NCBI GenBank assembly: GCA_963969395.1
Contig: OZ017795.1
Span: forward strand, 4,836,001 to 4,900,000
Length of the DNA stretch: 64,000 bases
Source of the DNA: Pseudoscleropodium purum
Lineage: Eukaryota; Streptophyta; Bryopsida; Hypnales; Brachytheciaceae
Reading direction: 5' to 3'
In this document: in pieces, positions 49,441 to 62,800 of the stretch
Layout: every line of letters begins with the position of its first letter
Numbering within the stretch: position 1 is the first letter of the stretch
Program-made: the position numbers and the translations under genes
Notes under the pieces: generated by a model
What the model saw: the letters and a program-made list of their open reading frames with translations, nothing else
The model's database searches: none
Told to the model about the DNA's origin: nothing

Positions 49441-52400
49441 GTGTGGAAAGGTCTTCCAACTTCATAAGTGCTCTTTTTTATAATATTTAAACCAAAAGAA
49501 GAGGTCAATCATTCCTCTCTCTCTAGCTCTTTTCTAGCTTAAAGAATCTTCATAGTAATTTTGCTTTTATTTAGTCTTGTTGAATGAGTACATAAGGTAG
49601 AGAAGAGTATAATTGTAAAATCAAGCTATATAGACTCATAGAATAGTTTCCATTATTAAATTATTATATTAAATGTTTTTTGATTTTATTGACAATTTAA
49701 AAAGATTCCAAAATACCTTGTTGTAGAATTTTTGGATTTCATAGGAGTTAGTTTTGATTTTTATTTCAAAGTCTAAATAAGCAAATTTTTGAAACTATAC
49801 CCTAATTTTGATGTATAATACAAAAATTGTACATCTTGAATTGAGTCTCTATTTAATTTCAAGATTTTTCAAGGCATGCTTTTAGATTTGCACTTGGAAA
49901 TGGGTATATCTACCTTATCAATGATCCACCCACTATTTCCAATGAATGTGCTAATGGGTGATAAATGAAAATACAAAAAATAGTAGGGGGCCTAATGTTT
50001 TTAAAAAAAAATAGTAATTCAATTGCTAGTTGCATATCATTGAAGTGAATTTGGAGGGATATCAAAACAAAGGCTTTATAAAATGTGCATTGGTAACCAT
50101 GATTTTTCAAAACTTTTATAATTATCGTATATTGTTAGCTCTGAAAGTGGCTTATTTTTTTTGTCCAATGTCTAAATTTGAATTTTTTTTTTTGTAACTA
50201 TTCAAAGTACTTTTGAATGCACTTCCAATAATAGAATTTTCAAGTTCTAATGACAATGTAGTTAAAAGATAGAGTTATATTTAAATTGGCAAGGCAATTA
50301 TACTAGACTATTGAGGATGCACTAGGCATATGAAGTTTTGCTTGCTATTTTTAGAACAACTCATTTTAAAGTATATGAATAATTAAATCTAATAATCTAT
50401 GAATTTTTTGTCTCACCCTCTTTGTAACTATGTGAAATTTTCTCTTTCTCTACTTCATTGCCTCCTATAGAAGGTGACTTTACACCTATAACTTTGAAGA
50501 CATGTCTTACCTCTAATCTTTTAAGTATCCCCATTGCTCCCATGCATATTACTAAACCGTACTAACAAATTTGAAAGCTTAATTAATGACTACCTAAAAC
50601 AAGGCCATCTGGCACTTCTCCATATTCATTGCCTTTATAGCTCAAATGTTTTTTTTCTTCCTTCTTCAATTGCTTCCCACAATTCATTTGCAAGTCCTTT
50701 CATTTAGGGTTTGATTTCAAAGAGTTTATATTTGGATTGGCTCACAAGACCATCATGTAGTAAAAACAAACATTATGATTTAAGCCTTGTATTTTTATTA
50801 CCTTGAATTAAATATTCTTCATTATTTTTTTTTTCATGTTCCCACTCATTCACACCAATGTTCATATTTGTTTCATTGCATTATTGATTTATTTTATTAT
50901 AGCTAATTTGTAGTTTTTTCACTTCATGGCTAATCATTGTGAAATCATCAGAAGAGATTCAATTTGTGTATAGGGAAGCAAGCTCCTTGGATCCTTGAAT
51001 TGTGAAAGCTTAACCACTATAGTTAGTTAATGTAGTATAATAATTGTCACGTCAAATAATAACAATAATAAATTAATTGAAAAAAATTGAAAAAATAAAA
51101 TATTAAAAAATATGATTATTTTATATTATTAAAAAAATTGAAAACATATTGTTGGTTCCCAATACAGGGAACAAGTCTAAAAGAGCCTTTTCCAATTCTC
51201 TTTGCCTCAAATTACTTTTAATGTTTTTATGGCTAATCATTTTTGTTTCATAGAGATTCTTCATGACTTCAACAATCAACATGAACAAATCAAATTTGTG
51301 ACTATCATTCAACTCAATATTCAAATTCAGTGGTTTAATTCAAGTTTGCTTCTTAAATTTAGTGAGTTTCCCTTCTTATTTCAATCGTTTGTTTTCTCTT
51401 GTTTATAGTTTAAGTTGAATGCTTATGAGATTAGTTTTTTCTCACCAAATTTCAATCTCACAATGTGAATAAGAACATTAAGGACCAAAAAGAGAGTTCT
51501 AGTTGTTAAAAATAGGCCAAGCTAGCATAATATATAAAGATATAGTAAAAAAAATGAACATGCCTTGATTCATTGTTTCTATTGTTTTGACAAAGTGAAA
51601 AGTTTTTGAATGCATAGCAACTCAAAACCAAGTCATTGGCCTTGACAGTTGTTTAATTGAGCGTTGTAAAATTTGTCTCATCTTATCAATCGTATTTGAA
51701 GACAAACATTAGCAACGTTGAGCTAATTTTTGAGTGTATGAAAATACTATATGAACAAACATATGTAAAATCAGTTTTGAGAACCACATAGCTCCCAAAA
51801 AATATTATCACAATATAAAACACCTAGTTAAGAGATTAGCATTTGCTTTCAAATATTGTCATTGGACAAATTAAAGAAGATTAGAGTAAAGTAGTTCAGA
51901 TGGATGGGATGTCATTAGAGCTTAAAAAAATTGGTGACAGATTAATGTTTAGTAGAAGGTTAACAAGGTTCATGAAAAATACACATAAAATTGTTTAGCA
52001 TTGACTTTTAAGTTCAAACATTTGTGATGGCTTAAAGTGCCTCCATAGATTTTGACTAAAGTTTATTTTTTGTTGTTATACCTCAAGGTGAACAAAATAC
52101 AAATGATTTGGTTCAAAATATTTCTGAAAGTATATTGAAGAGATTTTATTTCATGCATGATTAACCTCAATCATGAACTTATGCTTAAAGAAGATGGTGC
52201 TTTAGTGCATCATGGTAAGTTTTTAGAAAAGTAAAGTAAAGTTTAAGGTATGAAGAAATTAGATTGATTTCTTAAATCATTGAACCTAAATCTCATTGAG
52301 AACCTATAAAAGATAGTGAAAGATTTGTTGTGACACCATAGTTGGCTAAGAACAAGCACTCAAGCAAAAAATGATGCAAACAATTCAAGCACCATAGAAT

Positions 52401-52495
52401 CAAGTATTTTTAAAGTAATTGCAAAAGCTCATTTTGAATATGTTCAATCGAATGTAAGCAACAATTTCAACAAAGGGTTGAAGCATCATATGGTA
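49440..52495. other. AT-rich non-coding DNA
   Basis: No gene or defined element recognised. Confidence 0.5.
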
Positions 52496-52690
52496 AATAA
52501 TATAAGGTAGAAACATCCCAAACTATCCAATTAAGCAATTGAGTATTGTTGAAGGTACTTTTTTTAAAATATATGTTTTTGTGATTTTAGCAATTGAAAA
52601 TCATGAATTTAAAAAAAAATAGATAAAGCATTTAATGTTTATGAATTTTAAAGTAGAATTCTCTAAGGCACCCTAAACCACTCTTAAAAA
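52495..52690 (+). repeat. Dispersed repeat family C, copy 1
   Basis: Shares with 59640-59830 the order ATAAGGTrGAAACA, CCCAAA, TATCAAnTAAGCAATT, TTGnAGGTA, TTTTTGTnnTnTTAGCAA and TGAAAATCATGAAT, then a TnTTTATGATTTT/GAATTTT stretch. Confidence 0.8.
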
Positions 52691-53929
52691 AACTTGCTTA
52701 GGTTTTGAATTCAAAATCTAAAAAAATTAGCAATTCACCAATCATAGCTTAGAGATAATTTAATGACATTTTGGAGGGACACTTTTTTAAGGGAAATCTA
52801 TTGTACACAACTGGATACATAGATGGTATTGAGTGTTTTTACCTTATAGAAAAGATGCAAGTTCTTGTATGATTCAAAATTTTACATGTATAAATTTGTT
52901 ATGATGTTTAAGTACTCTTCACTATAATTTCAAATTTATGCGTTCAAATAATTGGTAGAATAATTCATTTTATTCAAATGTAAACCTATTTTCGCCGAAT
53001 CTATTTTAAGGTTTTTGAGGTCTGATTGCTATTGCCCTACATGGCTTTTGCATAAATCATCAACCACACAACAATATTGATGTAGTTAACTTCACAATCA
53101 CTTTCAACGTCATATTCAATTAAGAATCCATTAGAGGAGATTCACCTATTCTAAAGGGCTATGAGTTCCCCAAGATTCTCAACTTGTTAGAACTCACGAT
53201 AGTTACTGCCTGATGTGGCAGAATGATTGCCACGTCATTTTAATAAAATTCACCTTTTTTTCATTTTTTTTCATTAAATTTTTTTTTGACAAACTGACGT
53301 TCTTTATCTATAGGGGGAACTGAAGAGAATTGGCCGTGAAATGGTCATCTTGCCCTCCAAAAACTCTTCTAATGCCACAACTTACTTTAAGCATCGAATG
53401 ATAGTTCATGTTCTCATTTAAACAAATTTCACTTGTTTTTATATTAAAATATACATTTCAAAAATTTGATATATTTGATAGGTAATAATATATATCTAGT
53501 ATTTCACTTTAAAAAAAAAGCATAAATACTAATTAAAATTAAATTTTTGTTCAATTTTTTTTTTAAATTATAAAAACTATAAAACTATTTAAAATAATAC
53601 AAAATTTGTAGCAAAATTGGAGATGATAGTATTAAACATCATGGTCTAAATAGAATATCCATTGAACTCACACTAAGATAAATTTGATAGAAAAATTCAA
53701 AAGTGGTGTATTTTGCTTTCAAGTTGTAACCTCCAAAAATTATAATTTTGATAAAATAATAAAAATGAATTAAAAATAGATATATTTGAAATTATATTTT
53801 TTTAGTCAAATTTATAGACATTTAAATTCAAGATCTATGCAAAATTTAAGTTTGATCATAAAACCATACTTTTAAGATAGGTTTGTACATCTTGCAAGGA
53901 TGTAACATTGTTGCACATACTAAATGTTG

Positions 53930-54235
53930 AATGAATGACAAAAATATTCTTCTATATAAGACAAAAGTACAAATGTTTATCTTTGGAATTTTGTGTAAAA
54001 AGGCAAGGAGAGCTTCTTTAGTTTGACACATCAATCTTATAGGAAGCGTAGGCATTTTATTTCTCCTTGCATGTGGGACTAGAAAGGTGTTATAAACAAT
54101 GGTTAGTAATTGATAAATGACAACAAAGACATTTGTGTCTAATGAATGATAGAGAATCTTTCTCTATAAGACAAAAGTGCAACTATTCATCATTGGAATT
54201 TTTGTGAAAAGGGAAGGTCTTTTAGAACAAATTGA
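53930..54235 (+). repeat. Pair of about 95-bp direct repeats, 210 bp apart
   Basis: Copies at about 53930-54025 and 54141-54235 share AATGAATGA, TATAAGACAAAAGT, a CATnnTTGGAATTTTTGTG-like block and AAGGnAAGG. Confidence 0.85.
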
Positions 54236-55016
54236 CTTCCAATGAATGTTTTTGCATTTTTTTAAGCCAATAATTCCCACAATATCCAAAAAGATGATTT
54301 CTATGGTCACCAATCTCTTTTCTAAGGGTTAAATATGCAAGGGGATGTAGGTTGCTTGGATGTGGTGCCAAATCTTAACTTTGAACCTCTTACAAATTTA
54401 CATTGCACTTTGCAATTATTTAGAAATTTTGGAATTTAGTAGTAAATTAAACATTTATATGAGAAATTATTAATTTATTATTAGGTCATTCTATTCATAT
54501 CATTAAGACTACAAAGTTGCAATAGAATAAAATCTTTCTTAATCTTCTTAGGGTTCTTATGGGGTTATAGTATTTAGTCTTGAAAACACAATAGTATTCT
54601 ATCTTCTGAAAATTGTCAAGCAACCTATTTTTCCCCCCTTTCCAAGTGAAAAAACAACAATTGTTGAATGAGATTAAAAAACCTAAGACCACCCTCTGCT
54701 ATTGTGCAATGTGAATTAAGAAAAAAAATATTGTTGAAGTTGTATGAGCCGTGTGATTTGAAAAGAAAACAACAAATTCTTTTGAAAAGTCAACAATGGT
54801 GCGATTTGGTTATGCAATATATGTATATGGTAGTGACAATTGGACTTTGTTTATGCTCTTTATAAACATGTAATATGGAAATCAAATGTTCTAACTAATA
54901 AATTTTGTTGATTTATGAATTAAATATTATGATTGACTTTTAAAAATGTAATTGGTTGTAAAGAAATAATTGAAACTAAATTTATTGAAGGATTTAATTA
55001 AATTCTGGTACAATTA

Positions 55017-55143
55017 ATTTCATAGAATGAATTCAAATTAATTCATTTCATAGAATGAATTCAAATTAATTTAGTTTAGAGAATGAATTCAAATTAATTT
55101 AGTTTAGAGAATGCATTCAAATTAATTCATTTTAGAGAATTTT
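55017..55143 (+). repeat. Tandem repeat, about 28-bp unit, 4-5 copies
   Basis: Units of the form AATTyAnTTnAnAGAATGAATTCAAATT, each containing an EcoRI-type GAATTC except the fourth, where it is GCATTC. Confidence 0.93.
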
Positions 55144-55149
55144 AGCAAC

Positions 55150-56260
55150 ATGAAAGAGACAAAGAAAGAGAAGGAAATATGAAATTGAAGAAAAAGATGT
55201 TGAAGAGATTAGGGTTTAGGATTGAATGTAAAAGTTTTACATGAAATAAAAAAATGAGAAATTGAATTTTCAAGGTAATTTAAAATTTGTTGCACAAAGA
55301 AAGCACTTGAAGAGGAAGGAAGTGAATTCAGAGATTGGTAATTGCAAGAAAGACCTCCCATTTTTTTTGTAGCATTTGGCATTGTAGTACTGATTTTTTT
55401 GAAGGAACTTTATAATTAGAAAAAAAATTGTAAGAAAATTTTAAAAAATATGTTTAATTTACACACCTTAAAAAAGAAGGTACCCTAAGAAGGAAAAGTG
55501 TAGAAAATTTCTCTAAGTAGGAGAACTAGAAAAGTACAAAATGTCATGAAAATAGGTGTTTTGACATTTTAATTTGTAAAAAATAGGAAAAATAATTTTA
55601 AGAAAAATAAAAATTGAAAATTAAAAAAAAGTGTATGATGAAGGAATTTCACCAAAATAATGATCTTATAACCATTTTCATTGTTCAAGAAGGTGTGCAC
55701 AAGGGGCCACTATTTGCAAACATGTGGATGACAAAAAATAGTGTTTTATTAGGTTTTAAAGCATTTTAGAAAGGTACTCTATAGTACTAAAATTCCCTAA
55801 ATTTCAAAGTGTGACAAATTTGTTAAATTAAAATTTAATTATAAAAAAATATTTTAAATTTTAAAAAACAAGTTTTGATTTTCAAATTAATTTAATCATC
55901 TTCAATAAAAATTTCAAGTACATTGGCTTGATTCTCCAAAAGTTATAGCTAATTTAAACTTTGGAACTTCATTTGTGACACAAAATAGTATATGTCTTTC
56001 TTGCAACTATTCAAATTGAATGTTTGAATGTAGGGAATTGGAAATGATTTTTGTTCAATGGCTACATGCCATGTGTACAAAATTATTCACTAACTACCTT
56101 ACTATTAGGCTTGTACATAGTTTTACGCTAAGGTAGTATGGCCTTAAAGCAACTATTTACGGGCTATTTTGCCTTTTTTGTAGGCTTCTATAGACTGTAA
56201 GACTTTTTATTTATTTTTCAAAGAAAGGTAAATGGATGCAGCATCTAATACAAGTGGTTT
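55150..56260. other. AT-rich non-coding DNA
   Basis: Nothing recognised apart from A-rich runs. Confidence 0.5.
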
Positions 56261-56264
56261 CATA

Positions 56265-57104
56265 ATTTTTCAAGAAATTTGTGCTTCTATGGCTTATTTG
56301 GCATAAAGTTGTCATGGTCAACAATTGGAGAAGGCATATTGATGATAGAATAGACACGTGGTATCTAGTGTGCCCCCATAGGTCAAAAGAAACAGTGCTT
56401 CATTTTTTTTGAGAATGCTTGTCTGCTTGATGGACTTAGCAATGGGCAATCTACATTATAAACATATTGGTTGTTGGAGTTGACGCAAAAGGTCCATGGC
56501 ATTCATTAACTCGGTGCCAAAGAATTTTCTCTACCAGCATTCTTAGGAAATTCAACCCTTATAAGAGGATCTAGCTTGAGCTTCAAACAACAATGCTTTG
56601 GTCACTTTGGATTCAAAGAAATGACAAGGTTTTCAACTCTGTCACTTGGCCCCCAAAATGCCTTCTTTGCCACATTTAAGGAAGCATGATGGATTATGAT
56701 AGAGTAGAATGTAGCAATATCGGTAGCAAACAAAAAAGTTTCCAAGCTTTTTTGAGCACGATGAGGGACTCCTTCATCAAAAAGAGGTGCAAACACAACA
56801 TCTTTGCCACCATTGATGTTGGGCAGCCGTATTGGGTCCCTACGGCCTTTTGTTGGATTCGTTTTTCAGCCCCTCTAGACTTCTCCTTGCAACTCATCTT
56901 GTTGGCATCTCCTCCTGGCTAGCTACGGGAGGCTTGTCCTCTCTCTCTCTACGCTACACCCCTAGGTGGCCTCTCGTTGGGTCATTTGTCCTAATATTGT
57001 TTCTTTGGTCTTTGTTTCTCATTTGTCTGGCTAAGCCACTTATGGTTGGCATGTTGTCTTGTTTCTTTCTACAATGAAATTCCTTTGTTTCAAAAAAAAT
57101 TCCA
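56265..57104 (+). mobile_element. 3' end of a degenerate LINE (L1-type) retrotransposon
   Basis: Translation shows the C-terminal zinc-binding domain of plant LINE reverse transcriptases: WLIWHKVVMVNNWRRHI, a CPHRSKETVLHFF...EC stretch (expected Cys/His pattern), then GPWHSLTRCQRIFS, RKF and LWSLWIQRNDKVFN. Several stops break the frame. A T/C-rich 3' untranslated part follows and ends in a poly(A)-like run at 57091-57101. The 5' portion is not recognisable, consistent with 5' truncation typical of LINE insertion. Confidence 0.78.
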
Positions 57105-57867
57105 AGCAATATTGAATTAGTTATGATTTTTCCAAGTTTTCAATCCTAGGCACCTATTTATGACAATAGGTCTAGCAAAATTAGTACACATGTGGCCTAC
57201 AAAGGGAAATGAAGATATCAAAAATTAGCATGAGAATTTTCAATAAGTAACAAGTAAGGGTCTTTAAAGCAACCATACTTGTATTCAGATTTTGCATTCT
57301 TCAAAAAAAGGTAGTTGGTTTACTAACTTCTTATTTAAATACATAAATGCTCATCTATCACTACATTTAAACATTAACCGACCACATGCTTTAACCATCT
57401 ACATTTAAACCTTAAAATGATCTGTGATACACTTTAAGTTGGTTTCACTTTAACTTCAAGTCATTAAGAGTATGTCACATATCCATTTTAAGATCACGTT
57501 GTGCCCATTTAATGCTTAATCATAAGAGAAGTTTGAAGAAGATGGGTGATTTAAGAGCTAACTATTATATCACCTCAAAAGAGATAGAGGAACAATAGTG
57601 TTCATCATCCTTTCTTATTCAAGAGATTTTAAAGCAAACCATGTTTTTTTATGTTCAAAATAAAAAAAGTTATTTATTTCAATTTGAGGATCTTTAAATC
57701 ATCAATAATAAAGTATTTAAAATGAGTGCTCTACATTTTCTTAGAATAATTTAAAGAAACATTTGCATAAGCAAATTTGTAAAAAATATATGATTGAATA
57801 TTTCTAGAATGAAGTTTCAATTTGTGGCATCAAAAATTCATTCATTTTCATATCATTTCAATATATT

Positions 57868-57939
57868 TTCAATTAATAAAAAGACTTTCAAACAATTATT
57901 TTATCAATGTATTGTTTGAAAGTCTTTGTATTAATTGAA
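57868..57939. repeat. 29-bp-stem hairpin
   Basis: Arms 57868-57896 (TTCAATTAATAAAAAGACTT...) and 57911-57939 pair with 28 of 29 bases around a 14-base loop. Confidence 0.92.
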
Positions 57940-57944
57940 TTATG

Positions 57945-58740
57945 CTTGAACAAGTTGTAAAATTCAAATTTTTTTAATAGAATTTTCAAAACCATCCAAC
58001 TTTTAGGCTCTTCAACCATTAAAGTGAACATTAAAAAAATTCTTGTAATATATGACATTGCATTTATCAAGTAAGAAAAACTTTGAACATTGAATTAACT
58101 TTTGTAGTAAATCACATTGCAATTGATTTTAGAATTTCAAAAATCTTGTAACTTTATGGTAGTAGGCTAGTATATAATCCTATAGTTATATATGCAAAAA
58201 AGAATCAATTTTTAAAGCTTTTTACACTTTATAATAGAAAAGTAGTTTTGAGTGGAATTTGATGAAAAAAGACCTTGGGATATTAGGGGATAATAATAAA
58301 AATCATTCAAATGGACACTTATAGCACTAGCAACCTTGGTCACCATCGCCAAAAGAATGGTTAGGCGACTTTAAATTTTTTTAAATAAAACCAAAAAATT
58401 CTAATTAGAACTAAGATTATTCCTTGATGTTGACTTAGTGATGGCATTGAAGTAGTTGCTACTACAGCCTAGCTTCACTTAAATGTGTAAATTCTACAAT
58501 CCCTTCCTACTTTCCCCTTAATTTCACTTCTATTCCCCCTCTTTTTCTTTTGTATGTTACCCTAGCCATCCCTTCTCTACTTCACTCTTGCTACTATCAT
58601 TTTTCATATTCACCACTTCTCTTGTCTCTCCTCCATTCCTAACCACCTTATTCTTCATCTCTTCTTGTTCATTTATATCTTTTCTTCTTTAGTTAGTTAG
58701 TAGATTGATAAAGTGAGTGAAACTTTGTTGTACTTTGGGT
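57945..58740. other. AT-rich non-coding DNA
   Basis: No gene recognised. Contains a pyrimidine-rich stretch at 58500-58690. Confidence 0.5.
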
Positions 58741-58743
58741 GGA

Positions 58744-59105
58744 TAGTGACTCATTTTGATTCATGCAATTCTTATTTTGAATTAATTTAGAAAGTAATCA
58801 TTTTTTATTTAAATACCCCCTGTGCCAACCATACTTATATTTTCTAGACCAATTTGTATGGTAAACAATATGGGTTGACGATTCATGTATTTTGTATCCA
58901 TATTTCTTATATGTTCCTGTATTTATATATGTACCATACTATATCTTGTACCATATCTCAAAATATTCATAACCATATCCATATTTCTTATTTTTCAAGA
59001 TCAATGGTTTCACGGGGGGCAGGGGGATTATTTTCTTAGAATCAATGGCTCTCATTTTTTTCCAATGTGGAGGGGGTATTAATTGAAACTAGGTGCATCG
59101 CAATG
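58744..59105 (+). repeat. Dispersed repeat family B, copy 2
   Basis: Direct-orientation partner of 10313-10660: TAGTGACTCATTTTGA, TATTTTCTAGACCAA, CATATCTTGTACCATATC, AAGATCAATGGT, GATTATTTTCTTAGAATCAATGG and ATTGAAACTAGGTGCATCGCA follow in order. Confidence 0.8.
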
Positions 59106-59639
59106 GTTTTGCAATCACACAAATCTAAAAATGAATCTAATTTAGATCTATGGCAAGGGATGGGGGTGAGATTTCTTTGAATAAGATCAACAATTCTAAT
59201 TATGTCTTGGGGGCGGGAAGAGGCCAAATCACCTTGCTTGTAATCACAATAAATAGACTCTCATAAATTACAAATGCTAAGGAGTTGAATGAGTAGAGTC
59301 GGTGATGAAGTTCAATCTAGGGATGAATAAAACATTTCATGAAAAAGTTATGCTTATGTAATGTTTAAGGGTTTATACCTTTACTATGAGGTAGAAGGAT
59401 AATTTTGTATGTAATATACACATACATGGATCCTTTAATTTATAATTAGGTAGTCTTGGGCATGCCTTGTTGTTCTTGCACTCAATGGTCTTCTTTAAAG
59501 GTGTTACATTTGAGATGATCCTTAATTTGTAAAAAACAAGGATTCATAATTTTTAAATGTCCAATTCAATTGATTATATTATGAGAAATGTAATTAAGAT
59601 GGAGGCCAATTTAATAAGAGTTGAATCAACAAAAAAACA

Positions 59640-59830
59640 CTATATATGTTAATAAGGTGGAAACACCCAAAATTATCAATATAAGCAATTTGACATAGTT
59701 GGAGGTATGTTTTCCTAAAAAATAATATTTTTGTAGTATTAGCAAGTGAAAATCATGAATATTAAAAATTAAAAAAAAGATTTTCTTAGATGTGGTATGT
59801 AATTTTATGATTTTTTTAAGTGCCAACTTC
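59640..59830 (+). repeat. Dispersed repeat family C, copy 2
   Basis: Direct-orientation partner of 52495-52690. Confidence 0.8.
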
Positions 59831-59839
59831 CAAGACCAC

Positions 59840-62800
59840 TTACACTGTCACATAGGTGGATCCTAAATCAAAATCTCTAAAAAGTGGTAGTCAAAAAATT
59901 AATGAGAATTAAGTATGTATCCTTCAAATGCATCAACAAATTAGAATTAAGCATTTGAAGGACACATTAATAGAAGGCTAGAGATAGATTTTGTGGTAGT
60001 TTAGGGTACAAAAATGGAGAGAGGGACATTTTTGGGTGTTTATATTTTAAAGATTATTATGTCTATTTCCACATTCTTCTATTTGCCAATGAATGGTATT
60101 CATGTTTAAAAGAACTAACAATAAGTTCTTATTTTATATTTTAGAATTGCATTTTACAAGGTATTGTTTTTTATGATTGGAAGTTTCATACTTGATGCCA
60201 TTCAAACCTTGCTTACAACATGCCAACTTCAAAATTGACCACTACACACTATGTTCATGCAAGGCCTTTGTAAGAATTGTCAAAGATTAAATCCCTATGA
60301 TTTTTGTTTTAGATTATTGATGATGGAGTCAATAAACTAAGTTTGTCTATTGAACCAAATTCCCCACCAGGTGTTTTCTAAGTACCTTCTTGAATATCCT
60401 AGATGTAGCACTACTTAATGTTCTCAAAGCCAACATTCTAATTGTTCAATTGGCTAAAAATAGAAATAAGCTTAAGATATTTTTGTTTTTTAGCACCCCT
60501 TAACATACCACTGAAGCACCAAGGTTTGATAAATCTTGTGATTCTTCAATATATAATTAATGTTCAATTTTTTGTCAATGTTGCCTTCATATTTGCACTA
60601 AGTTTACTCTATATTAGTACTAAATTTTTTTATGCTTTATTGCTTTTGTCTATTATTATTTCATCCATCCAAAATATTTCTTCCAAAAACTAGACTATCA
60701 TCTATGATAAATTCATCCAAAAATATGACATCTTCATACTCTAAATTCATCAAATAGAAGTTCATCCATTATAGTTTTATTTCATCCAGAACTTTGTCAT
60801 TTGTATGTCATTAGTTCAATTATATTGTTTACAATCAACCAAAGTCATAAAAGTATAAGGGGGATAAAGTTACATAAGGAATTTGGGAGGAGTAATTTGA
60901 AAATACCTCTCTCCTTGGTATAGTTATTGGAAATATATACCCTTGGTTTCATCCTCCCAATCTCCTTGTAATCATATTGTATCCAAAAGGATGATTTCTT
61001 CTATAACTAGCTTGGCATTCTAAGGTTAAGGGTTAAAATGGATGATATGTTTAAGAAATACCGTTGCTTTTCATCCACAAACAAGACAACAATAACAATT
61101 GTTGTCAAGATCATTGTCATTGATGAAAGTAGATGGTAAAGTTGACATCAAAATGGAGCCATGCACTAGCTAGAAATCCTCATTGTCAAATAATTAGCCA
61201 TTGTCATCAGACCACCTCGTTGGAAAAGAAATCATAGTGGAAATTCTTGTTTTTTTCCTTTGGTTGTGTTTGTGCAAAGTTTGATCCACCTAGCCAAGCG
61301 TTAGGTAGGTTAGTAATTTGCAAAACTATGAATGCTTATTGTACACACACACATTCCTTACCTCCTTGTGGTATTCTAATCTTGGTGATATGTAACAATA
61401 AATCATGCTATACGTCGACCATGTTAATTTAGTTAGAAAAAGAATTCTTACAAAGTTATATTGATTTCAATCTTCAATTTTGCATACTTGTTTGTGTTTA
61501 GGTGAATCTATAAATTGTATTTGTATTTATACTATGTAGTAGTGCATCCATTGCAACAATTGTAGCAACCCCGCTTCCCTCCATGGCCTTAGCCTTGTAT
61601 AAAAAAACATAGTGTTTTTCTTTAGTTTGTCAAAACTAGATTTTAATTCTTGAATGCTCAATCATCTACTAGATGGATAAAAGATGAATGTTTTGAAATT
61701 TTTTTTCAATCAATTAAAATTTTTTTGAAGAAGTTTTGAATAGATTTGTACAATATATCAAAAAAGAAAAAGAAAGAAACCAATGCTTTGCATGACTTTA
61801 TGATATAGCTATTGTCAAGGAATTATAATTATTTATTATGTTCTTTTGAAACTTGAAAGTGAAATTACTATCATTTAGTTAGAACACTTGACTTGCCTAA
61901 AGTTCTTTCATATTTAGAGTGCAAAAACTGCTTCAAAAATACTCTTATCCAAAGCTAGTCTAAAATTTGGAATTCGAAATTCAAATTCAAGAGAGTTTTC
62001 AAATTTTGAATGAAAATTTGTAAGGATGTGTACACATGGATGACATGGTCATCTAAATGGATGAAATCATGATAAGAATTTGTGACCAATGTTCGATAGT
62101 AATCTCTAAAATATATTTGTCATAAACATGAAACAACCATATTATGAAGTTGACATTGATATTATCTTGTCAAAATACAATCTAGTATAAAGCAAAATCA
62201 AAGAGATACTTAGAGAATCATGGCCTTGATTTTGCTTCATATTAGACCAATATTGTTAGTGACAATATGCATTGATTTTAAGAACATTTGCAATGCACTC
62301 TCAGCAAACAATTTCTATATTGGCAAATGGAAGTCTATTCCATGAAGTTTGCACAGTACAGGGGTTATTTTGAAAACAAATTGATCTAATGTAAAGCTGG
62401 AAATCCAAACTTCAAATGAAATTTTTTCTCTCTCTCTTTATATTCTATATTAAATAAAGACTTTTCATATAAACAAGAAAAATTCAAATTTATTAGCACA
62501 TGTACCAATGCTTAAAAAGGTATGTCAATAATGACTATTCCTATAATGGGCCAATTTGTTGGCCCTTCATATTCTGCAAATTTTCCAATATAGGGAAAGA
62601 TAATGATGGGCCTGGGAACAAAGAGAAAAGCTATATTGATTGCATTGGAGAGTGTTTTTTGGAGATGCCCGTTTATTATGCCGTTGCCGTCTTGAAAATT
62701 GATTGCATTGCAAATGTTTTAAGCTGATAGATGTGAGATTCATTGAATTGGGTGTGAATTGTGAAGTCTCATCTAAATATAATAATTTACTACTAGAAGA

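Noticed and set aside
56686..57077. Plus-strand frames of 78 and 81 codons
   Set aside because: They are the 3' untranslated tail of the LINE relic.
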